Assembly: GCF_002563635.1 (NCBI RefSeq)
Contig: NZ_PDIZ01000001.1
Coordinates: forward strand, 1,302,001-1,366,000
Direction of reading: 5' to 3'
Source of the DNA: Bacillus sp. es.036
Lineage (GTDB): Bacteria; Bacillota; Bacilli; Bacillales; Guptibacillaceae
DNA: 64,000 bases
Positions within the stretch are counted from its first letter, which is position 1, and every line of letters starts with the position of its first letter. Below the pieces are notes generated by a model. That model was not told where the DNA came from. It did not search any database and worked only from the letters and a program-made list of their open reading frames with translations. Below, one piece after another: positions 41,943 to 51,607 of this stretch. The position numbers and the translations under genes are program-made.

Positions 41943-42896
41943 ATGGTATTTAAATCATTTGTTTGGCGCTCTGTTTCTCAATTTCTGTTAACATCACTGG
42001 GGATTCTATTAATAGGATCCTTACCTTACCTCTTTTTTAATATGAAGAGCCAACTTGAAATATTGAAGATGATTGATCAAAAAACGCTATCAAACACGCT
42101 TTTTTTATATGATACCATCGTATTTAACGTGGAAGCTTATGTAAATCAACTTGTTCATACAATCAAGGTATTGTTTAACGGAAATATGCTTGACTATTAC
42201 ACAAGAGGAAGAAATGTACCATTATTTCCTGATTTGTGGCATGCCTATAAACTTTCTATGTCTTACTTAGTCGGATCCTTAATCATCTCTGTGTGTGCAG
42301 CGATAGTACTCACGATTGTAACCATGGTGTTTCCGAAACGAATGAGAGGTTATCTAAAAGGCTTTTTCTTTCTTATTGAATCCTTACCTGATATATTCGT
42401 TATCTTACTTGCTCAGTTAGGTGTGATTTGGATTTATAAACAGACAGATCTTCTTCTATTCAATGTAACAAGCGGGTTTAATGAAAATGCAATCGTTTTA
42501 CCGATTCTAATTCTATCTTTACTTCCTTCTGTTTACATTTATAAATACTTATTACTCTCCTATGAAGAAGAAGAAGTAAAGCCCTATGTTGTACTGGCAA
42601 AAGGTAAAGGAATTGATCACTTTACAATTCTACTAGTACACATGTTTCGGAATGCAATGGTGTCATTATTTCACCATTTTAAAGGGATTTTTCTCCTTGC
42701 TCTAGCGAACTTGCTTATGCTTGAGTTGATTTTTGACATGAATGGTTTAATGATGTTCATTTACAAACATGGAGCCGTCAATACAGAAATAGTGACGCTT
42801 TCTCTATATATGATTTTTTTACCATCTTTTATTCTTTTTACCTCAATTGAATGGTTGATTAAACGATGGACGGCAAAGCGAGAGGGGGCAATATGA
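41943..42896 (+). CDS. ABC permease, DppB/OppB-like, divergent
   Basis: A 317-residue permease with six hydrophobic helices. The cytoplasmic coupling loop (VVLAKGKGIDHFTILLVHMFRNA) shows the degenerate EAA motif of peptide/nickel-type BPD transporters. N-terminal blocks typical of DppB (PGSP-like) are absent, so it is divergent. No binding-protein or ATPase gene is nearby. The next gene starts within its stop (ATGA). Substrate unknown; the partner ATPase must come from elsewhere. Confidence 0.82.
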   Translation: MVFKSFVWRSVSQFLLTSLGILLIGSLPYLFFNMKSQLEILKMIDQKTLSNTLFLYDTIVFNVEAYVNQLVHTIKVLFNGNMLDYYTRGRNVPLFPDLWHAYKLSMSYLVGSLIISVCAAIVLTIVTMVFPKRMRGYLKGFFFLIESLPDIFVILLAQLGVIWIYKQTDLLLFNVTSGFNENAIVLPILILSLLPSVYIYKYLLLSYEEEEVKPYVVLAKGKGIDHFTILLVHMFRNAMVSLFHHFKGIFLLALANLLMLELIFDMNGLMMFIYKHGAVNTEIVTLSLYMIFLPSFILFTSIEWLIKRWTAKREGAI

Positions 42897-43921
42897 GAAA
42901 AGATTCACTTTTACGAAATGGCCCTTTTGTCTTCGGTGTTGTTTTTTTATTACTCCTATCACTAAGTAGTTACTTTTACAGTTTTTACAGTTTAGAAGTT
43001 CATCCTGATAAAATGCTTTATGATAAAAATGGAAATGTTATGGCATTAGCACCATTTGCTCCTTCGCTCAACTTTCCACTTGGAAGTGATCTTGACGGCA
43101 ATTCGTTTGTATTTAAACTAATAGAAGGTGCTAAATATACGATTGGGTTATCCCTTATCGTTGCCTTTTTTAGAGTCGTCTTTTCATGTATGTTTGGCTA
43201 TTTGCTTTATCGTATGCCTTTTTCATTAAGAAATTTATTTGGTGGCCTTTCGAACGTGTTTCATTATGCCCCTGTTACGATTTTTACTTATATCCTTATC
43301 GCACCTGTCATATTAACGTTTAGTTGGAGCTATGATGTTTCTACGAAAATCATTTTTCCAATGTTGATATTGATTGGTATTAGCATTCCTGTTTTAGCTC
43401 TTTATGTACAAAATGAATTGGATTCCATATCTACAAACGAGTTTATAGATAGTGCAAAAGTATTGGGAGGAAGTAGGTTTCATCTTTTAAGAAAACATCT
43501 AGCCCCTTTTATGTATCCGAAGTTATTGCTTCTATTTGTGCAGCAGGTAGGTCAAGTACTCATTATATTTGCCCATCTAGGACTATTAAATGTTTTTATC
43601 GGAGGCACGGATGTAAGGGTGATGGATGTTGATTTTAAAACAGGCGAGACGACAACGGAATCCTTTTCGATGACGAATGAGTGGGCCGGTTTGATCGCTC
43701 AAAACTTCCAGTATGCCCAGTCGTTTCCTTGGATGGTTCTAGCACCAGTATCTGCTTTTGCACTATCCATTCTCGCAATTAATAGTATTGTTTACGGATT
43801 AACGAATCGCAAAACAGTTAAGAAAGGTGTTGGCAAAAAGAGTCTACCTGAGAAAACGGCCATTCTTAAACAAACTCACTTTGAATTAAATGGAGCAGGC
43901 CATTCATCAAAACAAGGTTAA
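42893..43921 (+). CDS. ABC permease, DppC/OppC-like, divergent
   Basis: A 342-residue permease. An N-terminal helix is followed by an external segment with FPLGSDLDGNSFVFKLIEGAKYT, a weakened form of the DppC FGTDxxGRD block, then five helices; the coupling loop is SAKVLGGSRFHLLRKHLAPF. A basic hydrophilic tail (about 310-342) ends it. The ATG at 42893 is favoured by GAGAGGGGG and the 4-bp overlap with the preceding stop; the longer frame to 42866 is rejected. It ends the operon with a terminator and without ATPase genes. Confidence 0.82.
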   Translation: MRKDSLLRNGPFVFGVVFLLLLSLSSYFYSFYSLEVHPDKMLYDKNGNVMALAPFAPSLNFPLGSDLDGNSFVFKLIEGAKYTIGLSLIVAFFRVVFSCMFGYLLYRMPFSLRNLFGGLSNVFHYAPVTIFTYILIAPVILTFSWSYDVSTKIIFPMLILIGISIPVLALYVQNELDSISTNEFIDSAKVLGGSRFHLLRKHLAPFMYPKLLLLFVQQVGQVLIIFAHLGLLNVFIGGTDVRVMDVDFKTGETTTESFSMTNEWAGLIAQNFQYAQSFPWMVLAPVSAFALSILAINSIVYGLTNRKTVKKGVGKKSLPEKTAILKQTHFELNGAGHSSKQG

Positions 43922-43943
43922 TACTATCCGATACGATCACTTG

Positions 43944-43974
43944 TACGCTATACTAATAGCTAGCGTATTTTTTA
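43944..43974 (+). terminator. Terminator after permease pair
   Basis: TACGCTA (43944-43950) and TAGCGTA (43961-43967) form a 7-bp stem with a 10-nt loop, followed by a T run. Confidence 0.75.
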
Positions 43975-43992
43975 GAGAGAGGGATGTTACGA

Positions 43993-46134
43993 TTGGCCGT
44001 TTGTATTATCGCCGAAAAGCCAGACCAGGGAACGCGCCTTGCAGCGCCTTACCCAACTGAAAAAAAACAAGGATATTTGTACATAAAACCAAACCCGGAC
44101 TTTCCTGACGGAGCTTATATGACATGGGCGGTGGGACACTTATGTGAACTTGTTTCGCCTGAAACCTATGAATCTTCATGGAAGAAGTGGTCTCTTCAAA
44201 CACTTCCTATGATTCCAAACCAATTTCAATATCAGGTAACGAAAGGAAAATGGAAGCAGTTTAACGTGATTAAAGAACTAGTCAATAAAAAAGATGTTGG
44301 CTCAATTATCCATGCTGGAGATGCTGGAAGAGAAGGTGAGCTGATCGTTCGAACGATTTTGAATCAGGCTCGTTGTAAAAAGCCGATGAAGCGGCTTTGG
44401 ATTTCTTCCTTAACTGAGCGTGCTGTAAGGGAAGGATTTCAATCTCTGTTAGAAGAAGAAGAGACTCGTAATCTTTACTATGAGGCTTATGCTAGATCAT
44501 GTGCAGATTGGGTGGTTGGCATTAATGCTTCGCGTGTTTACACGCTTCTTTTTAAACAGAAGGGTGTTCAGGATGTGTTTTCTGCAGGGAGAGTTCAAAC
44601 GCCTACACTTGCGTTAGTTGTGCAAAGAGAGAAAGAAATCGCGGACTTTAAATCAGAGCCATTCTGGGAAGTTAAGGGCACGTTTGACTATAACGGAAAA
44701 ATCGTTGTAGGTAAGTGGATTAAAGACGATCAAACGAGGTTGCAATCTCCCGAAATGGCGCAGGCAGTCGCTCAATTTTGTAACCAAAAAGACTGCATTG
44801 CAAGTGAAGTAAAGAAAGAAAGAAAGCAATACAAGCCTCCTTTTTTGTATCAGCTTTCTTCTCTTCAATCGACTGCGAATAAACGATACAAATTTTCGCC
44901 GAAAAAAACGTTGGACATTGCGCAAAAGCTTTATACGAAAGGGAATATTTCTTATCCACGAAGTGATTCTAGCTTTGTTACGAAGGATGAAGCGGCTGAA
45001 TTTCCATCCATTTTATCAAAGCTACAAAAACAAAGTGCTTATCAAGATTATTTTCCATTAAAACGGGAGTCGATCTTAACTGACAAGAGGTTTGTCAATG
45101 CGTCAAAAGTAAGTGACCACTATGCGATCATCCCAACAGAACAGGTCCCAAACCTTGATAAACTGTCAGGTGATGAGGCAAAGATTTATGATTTAATTGC
45201 AAGAAGTTTACTTGCGGCGCACGAAGAGGCCTCAATCGTTGATTATACGACTTTATTCACGCTTGTCGATCAGCGAGCTTTGTTCCAATCAAAAGGGCAG
45301 GTTCGCGTGCAAGAAGGTTGGCAGCGAATCATACCATCGACTCAAAAAGATGAGGAACTACCTGCTATTGAGCAGAACGAGCAAGGTAAGGTGCTTTCAG
45401 CAGAAGTAACAGAGGGTAAAACCCAGCCGCCAAAACGATTTACTGAAGGTCAGCTGATTACAATGATGAAAACGGCTGGAAAGCATCTTGACGATGAGTC
45501 ATTAGAGAAAATCCTTAAAGATACAGAAGGACTAGGAACAGAAGCAACGAGGGCGGGCATTATTACGATGCTGAAAGATCGGAAATACATTGAAGTTGTT
45601 AAGAACCAAGTATTCGCAACAGATAAGGGAGTTCTTTTAATTGACTCCATTGGGGACGCTGTTCTTTCAAGTCCAGAAATGACGGCGAAGTGGGAGCAGC
45701 GGCTCAAACAAATTGGTAGCGGTGAAGCGTCACCCCAAACCTTTATGGAGTCTGTTAAGAAGCTTGCAGCGAAACTAACATCAGATGCGATTGAATCTTC
45801 AGCTTCCTGGGATTTAAAGGATATAAAAATAGAAGCCCAACCTTCAAAAAAATCAATAGGGAAAAAGATCGGTATATGCCCGCTCTGTGGTTCTGATGTA
45901 CTTGATAAGGGGAAGTTGTTTGGATGTAGTAGCTATTCTAAAACAAACTGTGCATTTACAATTTCTAAACGTATTCTGGGGAAACCTATTTCACAAACCA
46001 ATGCAAAGAAAATTCTAACAGACGGAAAATCAAATGTAATTAAAGGATTAAAAAGTAAAAAAGGCACATTCGATGCAGCGCTCGTTTGGAGTGCTGAAGA
46101 AAAGAAACTAACATTTGAATTTGAAAAGAAGTAA
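43993..46134 (+). CDS. topB: DNA topoisomerase III (TopB-type, type IA)
   Basis: A 713-residue type IA topoisomerase that relaxes or decatenates DNA by cutting one strand. TOPRIM: CIIAEKPDQG and HAGDAGREGELIVR; central GRVQTPTLALVVQRE; catalytic Tyr in KGNISYPRSDSSF; TEATRAGIITMLKDR late in the core. The C-terminus has one four-Cys ribbon (CPLCG ... C ... C, about 630-660) and a small topoisomerase C-terminal repeat-like end. TTG 43993 is 9 bases after AGAGAGGG, whereas the upstream ATG at 43984 touches it. Shorter than B. subtilis TopB (727) and divergent from it. Confidence 0.9.
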   Translation: MAVCIIAEKPDQGTRLAAPYPTEKKQGYLYIKPNPDFPDGAYMTWAVGHLCELVSPETYESSWKKWSLQTLPMIPNQFQYQVTKGKWKQFNVIKELVNKKDVGSIIHAGDAGREGELIVRTILNQARCKKPMKRLWISSLTERAVREGFQSLLEEEETRNLYYEAYARSCADWVVGINASRVYTLLFKQKGVQDVFSAGRVQTPTLALVVQREKEIADFKSEPFWEVKGTFDYNGKIVVGKWIKDDQTRLQSPEMAQAVAQFCNQKDCIASEVKKERKQYKPPFLYQLSSLQSTANKRYKFSPKKTLDIAQKLYTKGNISYPRSDSSFVTKDEAAEFPSILSKLQKQSAYQDYFPLKRESILTDKRFVNASKVSDHYAIIPTEQVPNLDKLSGDEAKIYDLIARSLLAAHEEASIVDYTTLFTLVDQRALFQSKGQVRVQEGWQRIIPSTQKDEELPAIEQNEQGKVLSAEVTEGKTQPPKRFTEGQLITMMKTAGKHLDDESLEKILKDTEGLGTEATRAGIITMLKDRKYIEVVKNQVFATDKGVLLIDSIGDAVLSSPEMTAKWEQRLKQIGSGEASPQTFMESVKKLAAKLTSDAIESSASWDLKDIKIEAQPSKKSIGKKIGICPLCGSDVLDKGKLFGCSSYSKTNCAFTISKRILGKPISQTNAKKILTDGKSNVIKGLKSKKGTFDAALVWSAEEKKLTFEFEKK

Positions 46135-46137
46135 TTT

Positions 46138-46172
46138 GAAGCATGCCTCTACTAAAGGCATGCTTTTTCTAT
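46138..46172 (+). terminator. Terminator after topB
   Basis: AAGCATGCCT and AGGCATGCTT form a 10-bp stem with T residues after it. Confidence 0.92.
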
Positions 46173-46219
46173 TTGGAGATAGGGCTGATCTTAAATATAA
46201 AAATAATCAAAATAATTGT

Positions 46220-46256
46220 TGTATATATATTCTTAAATATGTATAATCATTCAATA
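46220..46256 (+). promoter_or_regulatory. argC promoter with overlapping ARG box
   Basis: TTGTAT (46220-46225) and TATAAT (46243-46248) have 17-bp spacing. ATGTATAATCATTCAAT (46240-46256) matches 13 of 17 positions of the AhrC/ArgR box (ATGAATAAAAATTCAAG) and covers the -10, as expected for arginine-dependent repression. Confidence 0.75.
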
Positions 46257-46281
46257 AGAACAGTAAGAGGGAGTGGAAATA

Positions 46282-47319
46282 GTGAAAGCAAGTATTGTCG
46301 GTGCTAGCGGATATAGCGGCCTTGAATTAATTCGCTTATTGCTTAGTCACCCTGAAGTAGAAATTAATACAATTGTATCTCCATCTAATGCTGGAACGAA
46401 TGTACATGATGTTTTCCCACATCTCACGAATATCCAAGTAAGTCAGTTCGAAGCGCTTGATGTAGAGGAGCTTGCTTGCGAATCAGATGTGATCTTCTTT
46501 GCAACACCAGCTGGCGTGAGCGGCCAATCTGTTCCTTTACTGCTAAATAAGGGTGTTCCAATCATCGATTTATCCGGAGACTTCCGATTAAAGAATGGGG
46601 ATTTATACGAAAAATGGTATAACCATTCCTCTCCGCCAGATGGAGCTTTAACAGAAGCGGTATATGGATTATCGGAATACTATTCAGAGGACATTAAATC
46701 CGCAAACTTAATTGCCAATCCGGGATGTTATCCGACGGCAACGCTACTTGGACTTCTTCCGATCATTCAAAAAGGATGGGCTGATCCATCGTCTTTAATC
46801 ATCGATGGAAAGTCGGGACTTTCAGGAGCAGGACGTAAAACGAGTCTTACAGCCCATTATTCTGAAGTTAATGAGAATGTATCAGCATATAAGTTAGGCA
46901 AACATCAGCATATCCCTGAAATCGAACAAGTGATTTCGAATCAAATCGGTGAAAATGTCAATGTATCGTTCTCTACCCACCTCGTCCCGCTTACAAGAGG
47001 GATGATGTGTAGTATGTATGTAAATCTATCTCATGATCGATCTGAAGCAGAAGTGATTGATCTTTACCAATCAATCTATGAGGATCATCCTTTTATCCGC
47101 GTGATGCCTGAAGGTAAATGGCCCTCAACAAAAGGTGTTTCCGGTTCTAACTACTGTGATATTGGTCTTTCTGTTGATCCGAGAACAAATCGCTTAACGA
47201 TCATCTCGGTGATTGACAATTTGATGAAGGGTGCCGCTGGTCAAGCTGTACAAAATATGAATCTACGATTTGGTTATCCTGAGACAGCAGGTCTTAGTTT
47301 ATCTCCAGTATTTCCATAA
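46282..47319 (+). CDS. argC: N-acetyl-gamma-glutamyl-phosphate reductase
   Basis: A 345-residue NADPH-dependent enzyme for the third step of arginine synthesis. SIVGASGYSGLELIRLL forms the nucleotide-binding fold, NPGCYPTA holds the catalytic Cys, and GKSGLSGAGRKTS and HQHIPEIEQ are active-site blocks. It starts the biosynthetic operon. GTG 46282 lies 9 bases after AAGAGGGA; GTG 46273 touches that site. Regulated through the ARG box at its promoter. Confidence 0.95.
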   Translation: MKASIVGASGYSGLELIRLLLSHPEVEINTIVSPSNAGTNVHDVFPHLTNIQVSQFEALDVEELACESDVIFFATPAGVSGQSVPLLLNKGVPIIDLSGDFRLKNGDLYEKWYNHSSPPDGALTEAVYGLSEYYSEDIKSANLIANPGCYPTATLLGLLPIIQKGWADPSSLIIDGKSGLSGAGRKTSLTAHYSEVNENVSAYKLGKHQHIPEIEQVISNQIGENVNVSFSTHLVPLTRGMMCSMYVNLSHDRSEAEVIDLYQSIYEDHPFIRVMPEGKWPSTKGVSGSNYCDIGLSVDPRTNRLTIISVIDNLMKGAAGQAVQNMNLRFGYPETAGLSLSPVFP

Positions 47320-47346
47320 ACCTACTAAACGAAAGGGTTGAATGCA

Positions 47347-48579
47347 TTGGCAACATCGACTGTAAATGAGGAACTTTTTTCAATCGTAAACGATGGCACA
47401 GTTACTTCTCCTAAAGGTTATGAAGCTGGTGGGTTTCATGCAGGTTTAAAACGAAAGCGTAAGGATCTTGGCTGGATAAAGTCCGTTGTCCCAGCCAATG
47501 CTGCAGGGGTGTTTACATTGAATACTTTTCAGGCACCGCCATTAAAGGTGACAAAAGAAAGTTTAAAAGGTGGAAAGCTTCAAGGTCTTATTGTGAATTC
47601 AGGGAACGCAAATGCTTTTACAGGTGAAAAAGGGCTTGAAGATGCCTATGAAATGCGTAAACAGTTTGCATCTGTCATGGGATTGACTGAAATGCAAACA
47701 GCAGTGACTTCAACTGGAGTGATTGGAGAGTATTTGCCGATGAAGGCCATCATTCAGGGGATTCATCAGATCCCACAATATGCGCGAAAAACAAGCGGAT
47801 CTGATTTTGCTGAAGCGATCGTCACGACGGATACGATGACAAAGGAAGTGGCAGTAACATGTAAGATTGATGGTAGGGAGATAACGATTGGAGGCGCTGC
47901 AAAAGGCTCCGGTATGATTAAGCCGAATATGGCTACGATGCTAGCATTTGTAACAACTGATGCCAAAGTAGAGAATGACGCTCTTCAGTCAGCGTTAAGC
48001 TCTGTGACTGACACGACCTACAACATGATAACTGTCGACGGTGAAACGAGTACAAACGATATGGTTCTCCTTCTCGCAAACGGGCAAGCTGAAAATGAAG
48101 CGTTATCTGAAAGCCATCCTGAGTGGCAAACGTTCTTAAGCTCGCTTGAGTATGTGTGTCAGCAGTTAGCTAAATTAATCGCAAAAGATGGCGAAGGGGC
48201 TACTAAACTCGTAGAAGTTCACGTAAAGGGAGCTCAATCAGAAGACGGCGCAAAAGCAATCGCAAAATCTGTCGTTGGGTCTAGTTTAGTGAAAACAGCC
48301 ATTTATGGAACCGATGCAAACTGGGGACGCATTGTTTGTGCGATTGGGTACAGTGGTGAATCTGTTCAAGAAGATTCTCTTTCCATCTCACTGGGTCCCA
48401 TTAAAGTAGTGGATTATGGGATCACCACCGAATTTAGTGAGGAAGAGGCAAAAACCTATTTAGAAAACGAGAACATTCATATCTATATTGATTTGCATAA
48501 CGGAAACGAAGAAGCAACAGCATGGGGGTGTGACCTTTCTTATGACTATGTCAGAATCAATGCTTCCTACAGAACATAA
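47347..48579 (+). CDS. argJ: Bifunctional ornithine acetyltransferase/N-acetylglutamate synthase
   Basis: A 410-residue precursor of the ArgJ family that transfers acetyl groups from acetylornithine to glutamate. The self-cleavage site is in [14 protein letters not shown], where the Thr becomes the N-terminal nucleophile of the beta chain. [25 protein letters not shown] and DANWGRI are further conserved blocks. TTG 47347 is chosen with GAAAGGG 9 bases upstream; TTG 47338 is an alternative. ArgJ makes the acetyl cycle; whether it also uses acetyl-CoA cannot be seen. Confidence 0.95.
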   Translation: MATSTVNEELFSIVNDGTVTSPKGYEAGGFHAGLKRKRKDLGWIKSVVPANAAGVFTLNTFQAPPLKVTKESLKGGKLQGLIVNSGNANAFTGEKGLEDAYEMRKQFASVMGLTEMQTAVTSTGVIGEYLPMKAIIQGIHQIPQYARKTSGSDFAEAIVTTDTMTKEVAVTCKIDGREITIGGAAKGSGMIKPNMATMLAFVTTDAKVENDALQSALSSVTDTTYNMITVDGETSTNDMVLLLANGQAENEALSESHPEWQTFLSSLEYVCQQLAKLIAKDGEGATKLVEVHVKGAQSEDGAKAIAKSVVGSSLVKTAIYGTDANWGRIVCAIGYSGESVQEDSLSISLGPIKVVDYGITTEFSEEEAKTYLENENIHIYIDLHNGNEEATAWGCDLSYDYVRINASYRT

Positions 48580-49378
48580 TCAGAAATATTTTGTTATTAA
48601 ATGTGGTGGAAGTATATTAAATCAACTTCCAGACTCCTTTTACCTTGACCTAGTAGCTGTGAAAAAACAAGGTTATCATCCCGTACTCGTTCATGGTGGA
48701 GGCCCTGAAATCTCTAGGATACTTGATAAGCTATCAATTCAGACAACGTTTGTCGATGGACTACGTGTCACAACGGATGAGATGGTCGATACAGTTGAGA
48801 TGGTACTTAGCGGTAAGGTGAATAAACAGCTCGTGAGGAAGATTCACCGTGCAGGAGCGAATGCCATTGGCATTAGTGGCGTAGACGGAAAGCTGTTTTC
48901 ATGCAAACAGTCTAGTCAGTCACTCGGCCGTGTAGGGGAAGTCATCCATGTCGATAAAGCACTAATTGAACAACTCTCCCAAGCTGGATACATACCAGTT
49001 ATCTCACCAATCAGTATGGATGAAGATAGCGAGACACTTAACATAAATGGGGATGAAGCCGCATCAGCTGTCGCTCAAGCGCTGCATGCAGATATTTGTC
49101 TCGTTAGTGATACGCCGGGTGTGTATGAAGCAATTGATGGGCAGAAATTTATTTTCAGAACGCTAGATGAGCAAAAAATAACAAGTTTAATAGACGAAGG
49201 CACGATTATTGGTGGGATGATCCCAAAAGTGAAAGGAGCGATTGCCGCTCTTTCGGATAAAGTCTCCTCTGTCACTATTCTTGATGGTCGAGAAGAGAAT
49301 GCCTTGCTAAAAGCAGTCGCACATGAACCTGTTGGAACGCGAATTGTTCGAAAGGAGTTTGAGAATGTCACTAACTGA
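48542..49378 (+). CDS. argB: Acetylglutamate kinase
   Basis: A protein of about 278 residues phosphorylating N-acetylglutamate (second step). Amino-acid-kinase blocks: FVIKCGGSILNQL, LVHGGGPEISRIL, GLRVTTDEMVDTVEMVLSG and NINGDEAASAVAQAL with DTPGVYE. The start lies within the argJ end and is uncertain: ATG 48542 (GGGGGTG 10 bases upstream), 48548 or 48560. The N-terminal hexameric helix of arginine-sensitive kinases is not evident, so feedback inhibition may be weak; this is inference. argD overlaps its end by 14 bp. Confidence 0.93.
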   Translation: MTMSESMLPTEHNQKYFVIKCGGSILNQLPDSFYLDLVAVKKQGYHPVLVHGGGPEISRILDKLSIQTTFVDGLRVTTDEMVDTVEMVLSGKVNKQLVRKIHRAGANAIGISGVDGKLFSCKQSSQSLGRVGEVIHVDKALIEQLSQAGYIPVISPISMDEDSETLNINGDEAASAVAQALHADICLVSDTPGVYEAIDGQKFIFRTLDEQKITSLIDEGTIIGGMIPKVKGAIAALSDKVSSVTILDGREENALLKAVAHEPVGTRIVRKEFENVTN

Positions 49379-50537
49379 AACGTCACAAACAAGCATCATG
49401 CAAACATATAATCGACTTCCGATTACTGCCGTTAAAGGTGAAGGAAGCTTCCTATATAGTGAAGACGGAACAAAGTATCTTGATTTTACTTCCGGAATTG
49501 CCACATGTAATCTCGGTCATCAACCAGAAGCGATTAAAAAAGCTGTATCAGATCAGTTGGATCTCCTCTGGCATTGTTCAAATTTATACCATATCCCAAA
49601 ACAGCAGGAGCTCGCTGACCTGTTAACCCAGAAAAGCTGTTTTGACCAGGTGTTTTTCTGTAATAGTGGTACAGAAGCGAATGAAGCAGCGATTAAGCTC
49701 GTTCGAAAATGGAGCGGTAAAGAAACGATTGCGACGTTCTCGAAGTCCTTTCATGGTAGAACGCTAGGTTCTCTTTCTGCTACAGCTCAACCAAACCTTC
49801 AAGATGGATTTGGCTCTATGCTTTCTGGTTTTGAATACTTTCCTTACAATGATTTTGATCGTTTATCAGAAATCGAGGAACTAAAACCAGCAGCCGTCAT
49901 GTTAGAGCTCGTCCAGGGTGAAGGAGGCGTTCGTCCAGCAGATCAGGAGTGGATCTCGGAGCTTGTGTCGATTTGTAAATCGAACAATATTCTTATCGTC
50001 GTTGATGAAGTGCAAACTGGGATGGGGCGAACCGGTACGCTATTTGCACATGAGCAATATGGATTTGAGCCAGATATTATGACGCTTGCAAAAGGGTTAG
50101 GTTCAGGGTTCCCGATTGGTGCGATGCTTGCGAAGGAAAGCGTAGCGTCAACATTTGGTCCAGGAACTCATGGCAGTACGTTTGGAGGAAATCCACTTGC
50201 TTCTACTGCTGCGACTGAAACTGTAAATGAGATCATCTCTTTAATGAACCATGCAAAAGAGATGGGAGAGTTTATGGTAAATGCAATTCAAAATTTATCA
50301 AAGAAGTACAAATCCATGATCGAAGTGAGGGGACTAGGATTACTTTTAGGAATTGAGGTGAAGGATGCCGCACCATTTGTTAATCAGCTGAGAGAAAAAG
50401 ACGTTCTTGTTTTAAGTGCAGGACCTACCGTCATTCGCATACTCCCACCTCTCAATGTGAGTATGAAGGAAGCAGAGGAATTTTTAAAGAAACTAACAGA
50501 GGTTTTTAAGGCAGCAGATGAGGAGGATCAACCATGA
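49365..50537 (+). CDS. argD: Acetylornithine aminotransferase
   Basis: A 390-residue class-III PLP aminotransferase for the fourth step. FCNSGTEANEAAIKLVRKW binds PLP phosphate, VVDEVQTGMGRTGTLFAHE carries the ring-binding Asp and TLAKGLGSGFPIGAML the Schiff-base Lys; GTHGSTFGGNPL follows. AAAGGAG precedes ATG 49365, which is inside argB; a longer frame to 49323 is rejected. Coupled to carA by an ATGA overlap. Confidence 0.94.
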   Translation: MSLTETSQTSIMQTYNRLPITAVKGEGSFLYSEDGTKYLDFTSGIATCNLGHQPEAIKKAVSDQLDLLWHCSNLYHIPKQQELADLLTQKSCFDQVFFCNSGTEANEAAIKLVRKWSGKETIATFSKSFHGRTLGSLSATAQPNLQDGFGSMLSGFEYFPYNDFDRLSEIEELKPAAVMLELVQGEGGVRPADQEWISELVSICKSNNILIVVDEVQTGMGRTGTLFAHEQYGFEPDIMTLAKGLGSGFPIGAMLAKESVASTFGPGTHGSTFGGNPLASTAATETVNEIISLMNHAKEMGEFMVNAIQNLSKKYKSMIEVRGLGLLLGIEVKDAAPFVNQLREKDVLVLSAGPTVIRILPPLNVSMKEAEEFLKKLTEVFKAADEEDQP

Positions 50538-51607
50538 AAAAAGGGTATCTTGTATTAGAAAACGGAGCAGTATTTGAAGGCGATCTAATAGGGGCGATTG
50601 AAGCTTCTGGTGAAGTAGTTTTCAATACAAGCATGACTGGTTATCAAGAGATTGTATCGGATCCTTCTTATGCCGGGCAAATCATCGTCTTTTGCTACCC
50701 ACAAATCGGTAACTATGGAATGAACAAACTTGATAGTGAAAGTGAACACCTTCATCTTCATGGTGTCGTAACAGGAGAGCAGTGTGAGGAACATAGTCAT
50801 TATTTAGCAACAGGTTCCTTCTCAAATGGTTTATTACAGAATGAAATTCCTTCTTTAACAGGTGTAGACACACGTGCCCTCGTTAAAATGCTGCGGGATT
50901 ATGGAACAATGAAAGGACAGATAACGGCTGAACTTCCTAATAACAACGTTGAATGGAAATCAGAGAAATCTTTTGTTCCAAATGTATCAGTAAAAGAAAA
51001 AACACATTATCCAGGTGAAGGGCCACATATTATTCTGATGGACTATGGGTATAAGAAATCAATTCTTACGTCACTTCAATCTTTAGGTTGCGCTGTAACA
51101 ATCATGCCATTTGATACAACTTTTCAGGAAGTTGTTGACTTACATCCAGACGGAGTGGTGTTAAGTAATGGTCCTGGAGATCCTGATGCATTATCTGCAA
51201 CTTTTGAGACGATCCGGCTTATAAGTGAAAAATATCCAACTTTCGGGATTTGTCTTGGCCATCAGCTTCTCGCTCTTGCACACGGGGCGTCCACTCGAAA
51301 GCTACCTTTTGGACATCGGGGGTCGAATCACCCGGTGAAGCATTTGGAGACGGGGAAAGTGTTTATCACCTCCCAAAACCATGGTTATGAAGTCGTCCAG
51401 GACACCTTAGAAGATACAGGGTTTGCGCTAACTTTTGTTAATTTAAATGATGGAACTGTTGAAGGATTAAAACATCAACATTACAACATTCAATCGGTGC
51501 AATTCCATCCTGAAGCACACGCGGGACCTTCTGATACAGCTTTTTTATTCGATGCATTTATGAACCAGATTACAAGAACAGGAGACCAGCATTATGCCTT
51601 TACGTAA
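50534..51607 (+). CDS. carA: Carbamoyl-phosphate synthase, small (glutaminase) subunit, arginine-type
   Basis: A 357-residue glutamine amidotransferase subunit. The N-terminal domain has TGYQEIVSDPSYAGQIIVFCYP; the class-I glutaminase domain has FGICLGHQLLALA (nucleophile Cys) and QFHPEAHAGPSDT (His/Glu). It supplies ammonia to CarB. Location between argD and argF marks it as the arginine-specific enzyme, as in B. subtilis, where a separate pyrimidine copy exists. Overlap with argD 4 bp and with carB 14 bp. Confidence 0.94.
   Translation: MKKGYLVLENGAVFEGDLIGAIEASGEVVFNTSMTGYQEIVSDPSYAGQIIVFCYPQIGNYGMNKLDSESEHLHLHGVVTGEQCEEHSHYLATGSFSNGLLQNEIPSLTGVDTRALVKMLRDYGTMKGQITAELPNNNVEWKSEKSFVPNVSVKEKTHYPGEGPHIILMDYGYKKSILTSLQSLGCAVTIMPFDTTFQEVVDLHPDGVVLSNGPGDPDALSATFETIRLISEKYPTFGICLGHQLLALAHGASTRKLPFGHRGSNHPVKHLETGKVFITSQNHGYEVVQDTLEDTGFALTFVNLNDGTVEGLKHQHYNIQSVQFHPEAHAGPSDTAFLFDAFMNQITRTGDQHYAFT

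Noticed and set aside
46138-46281. T-box or riboswitch in the argC leader
   Set aside because: No T-box core sequence; promoter and ARG box leave only a short leader.
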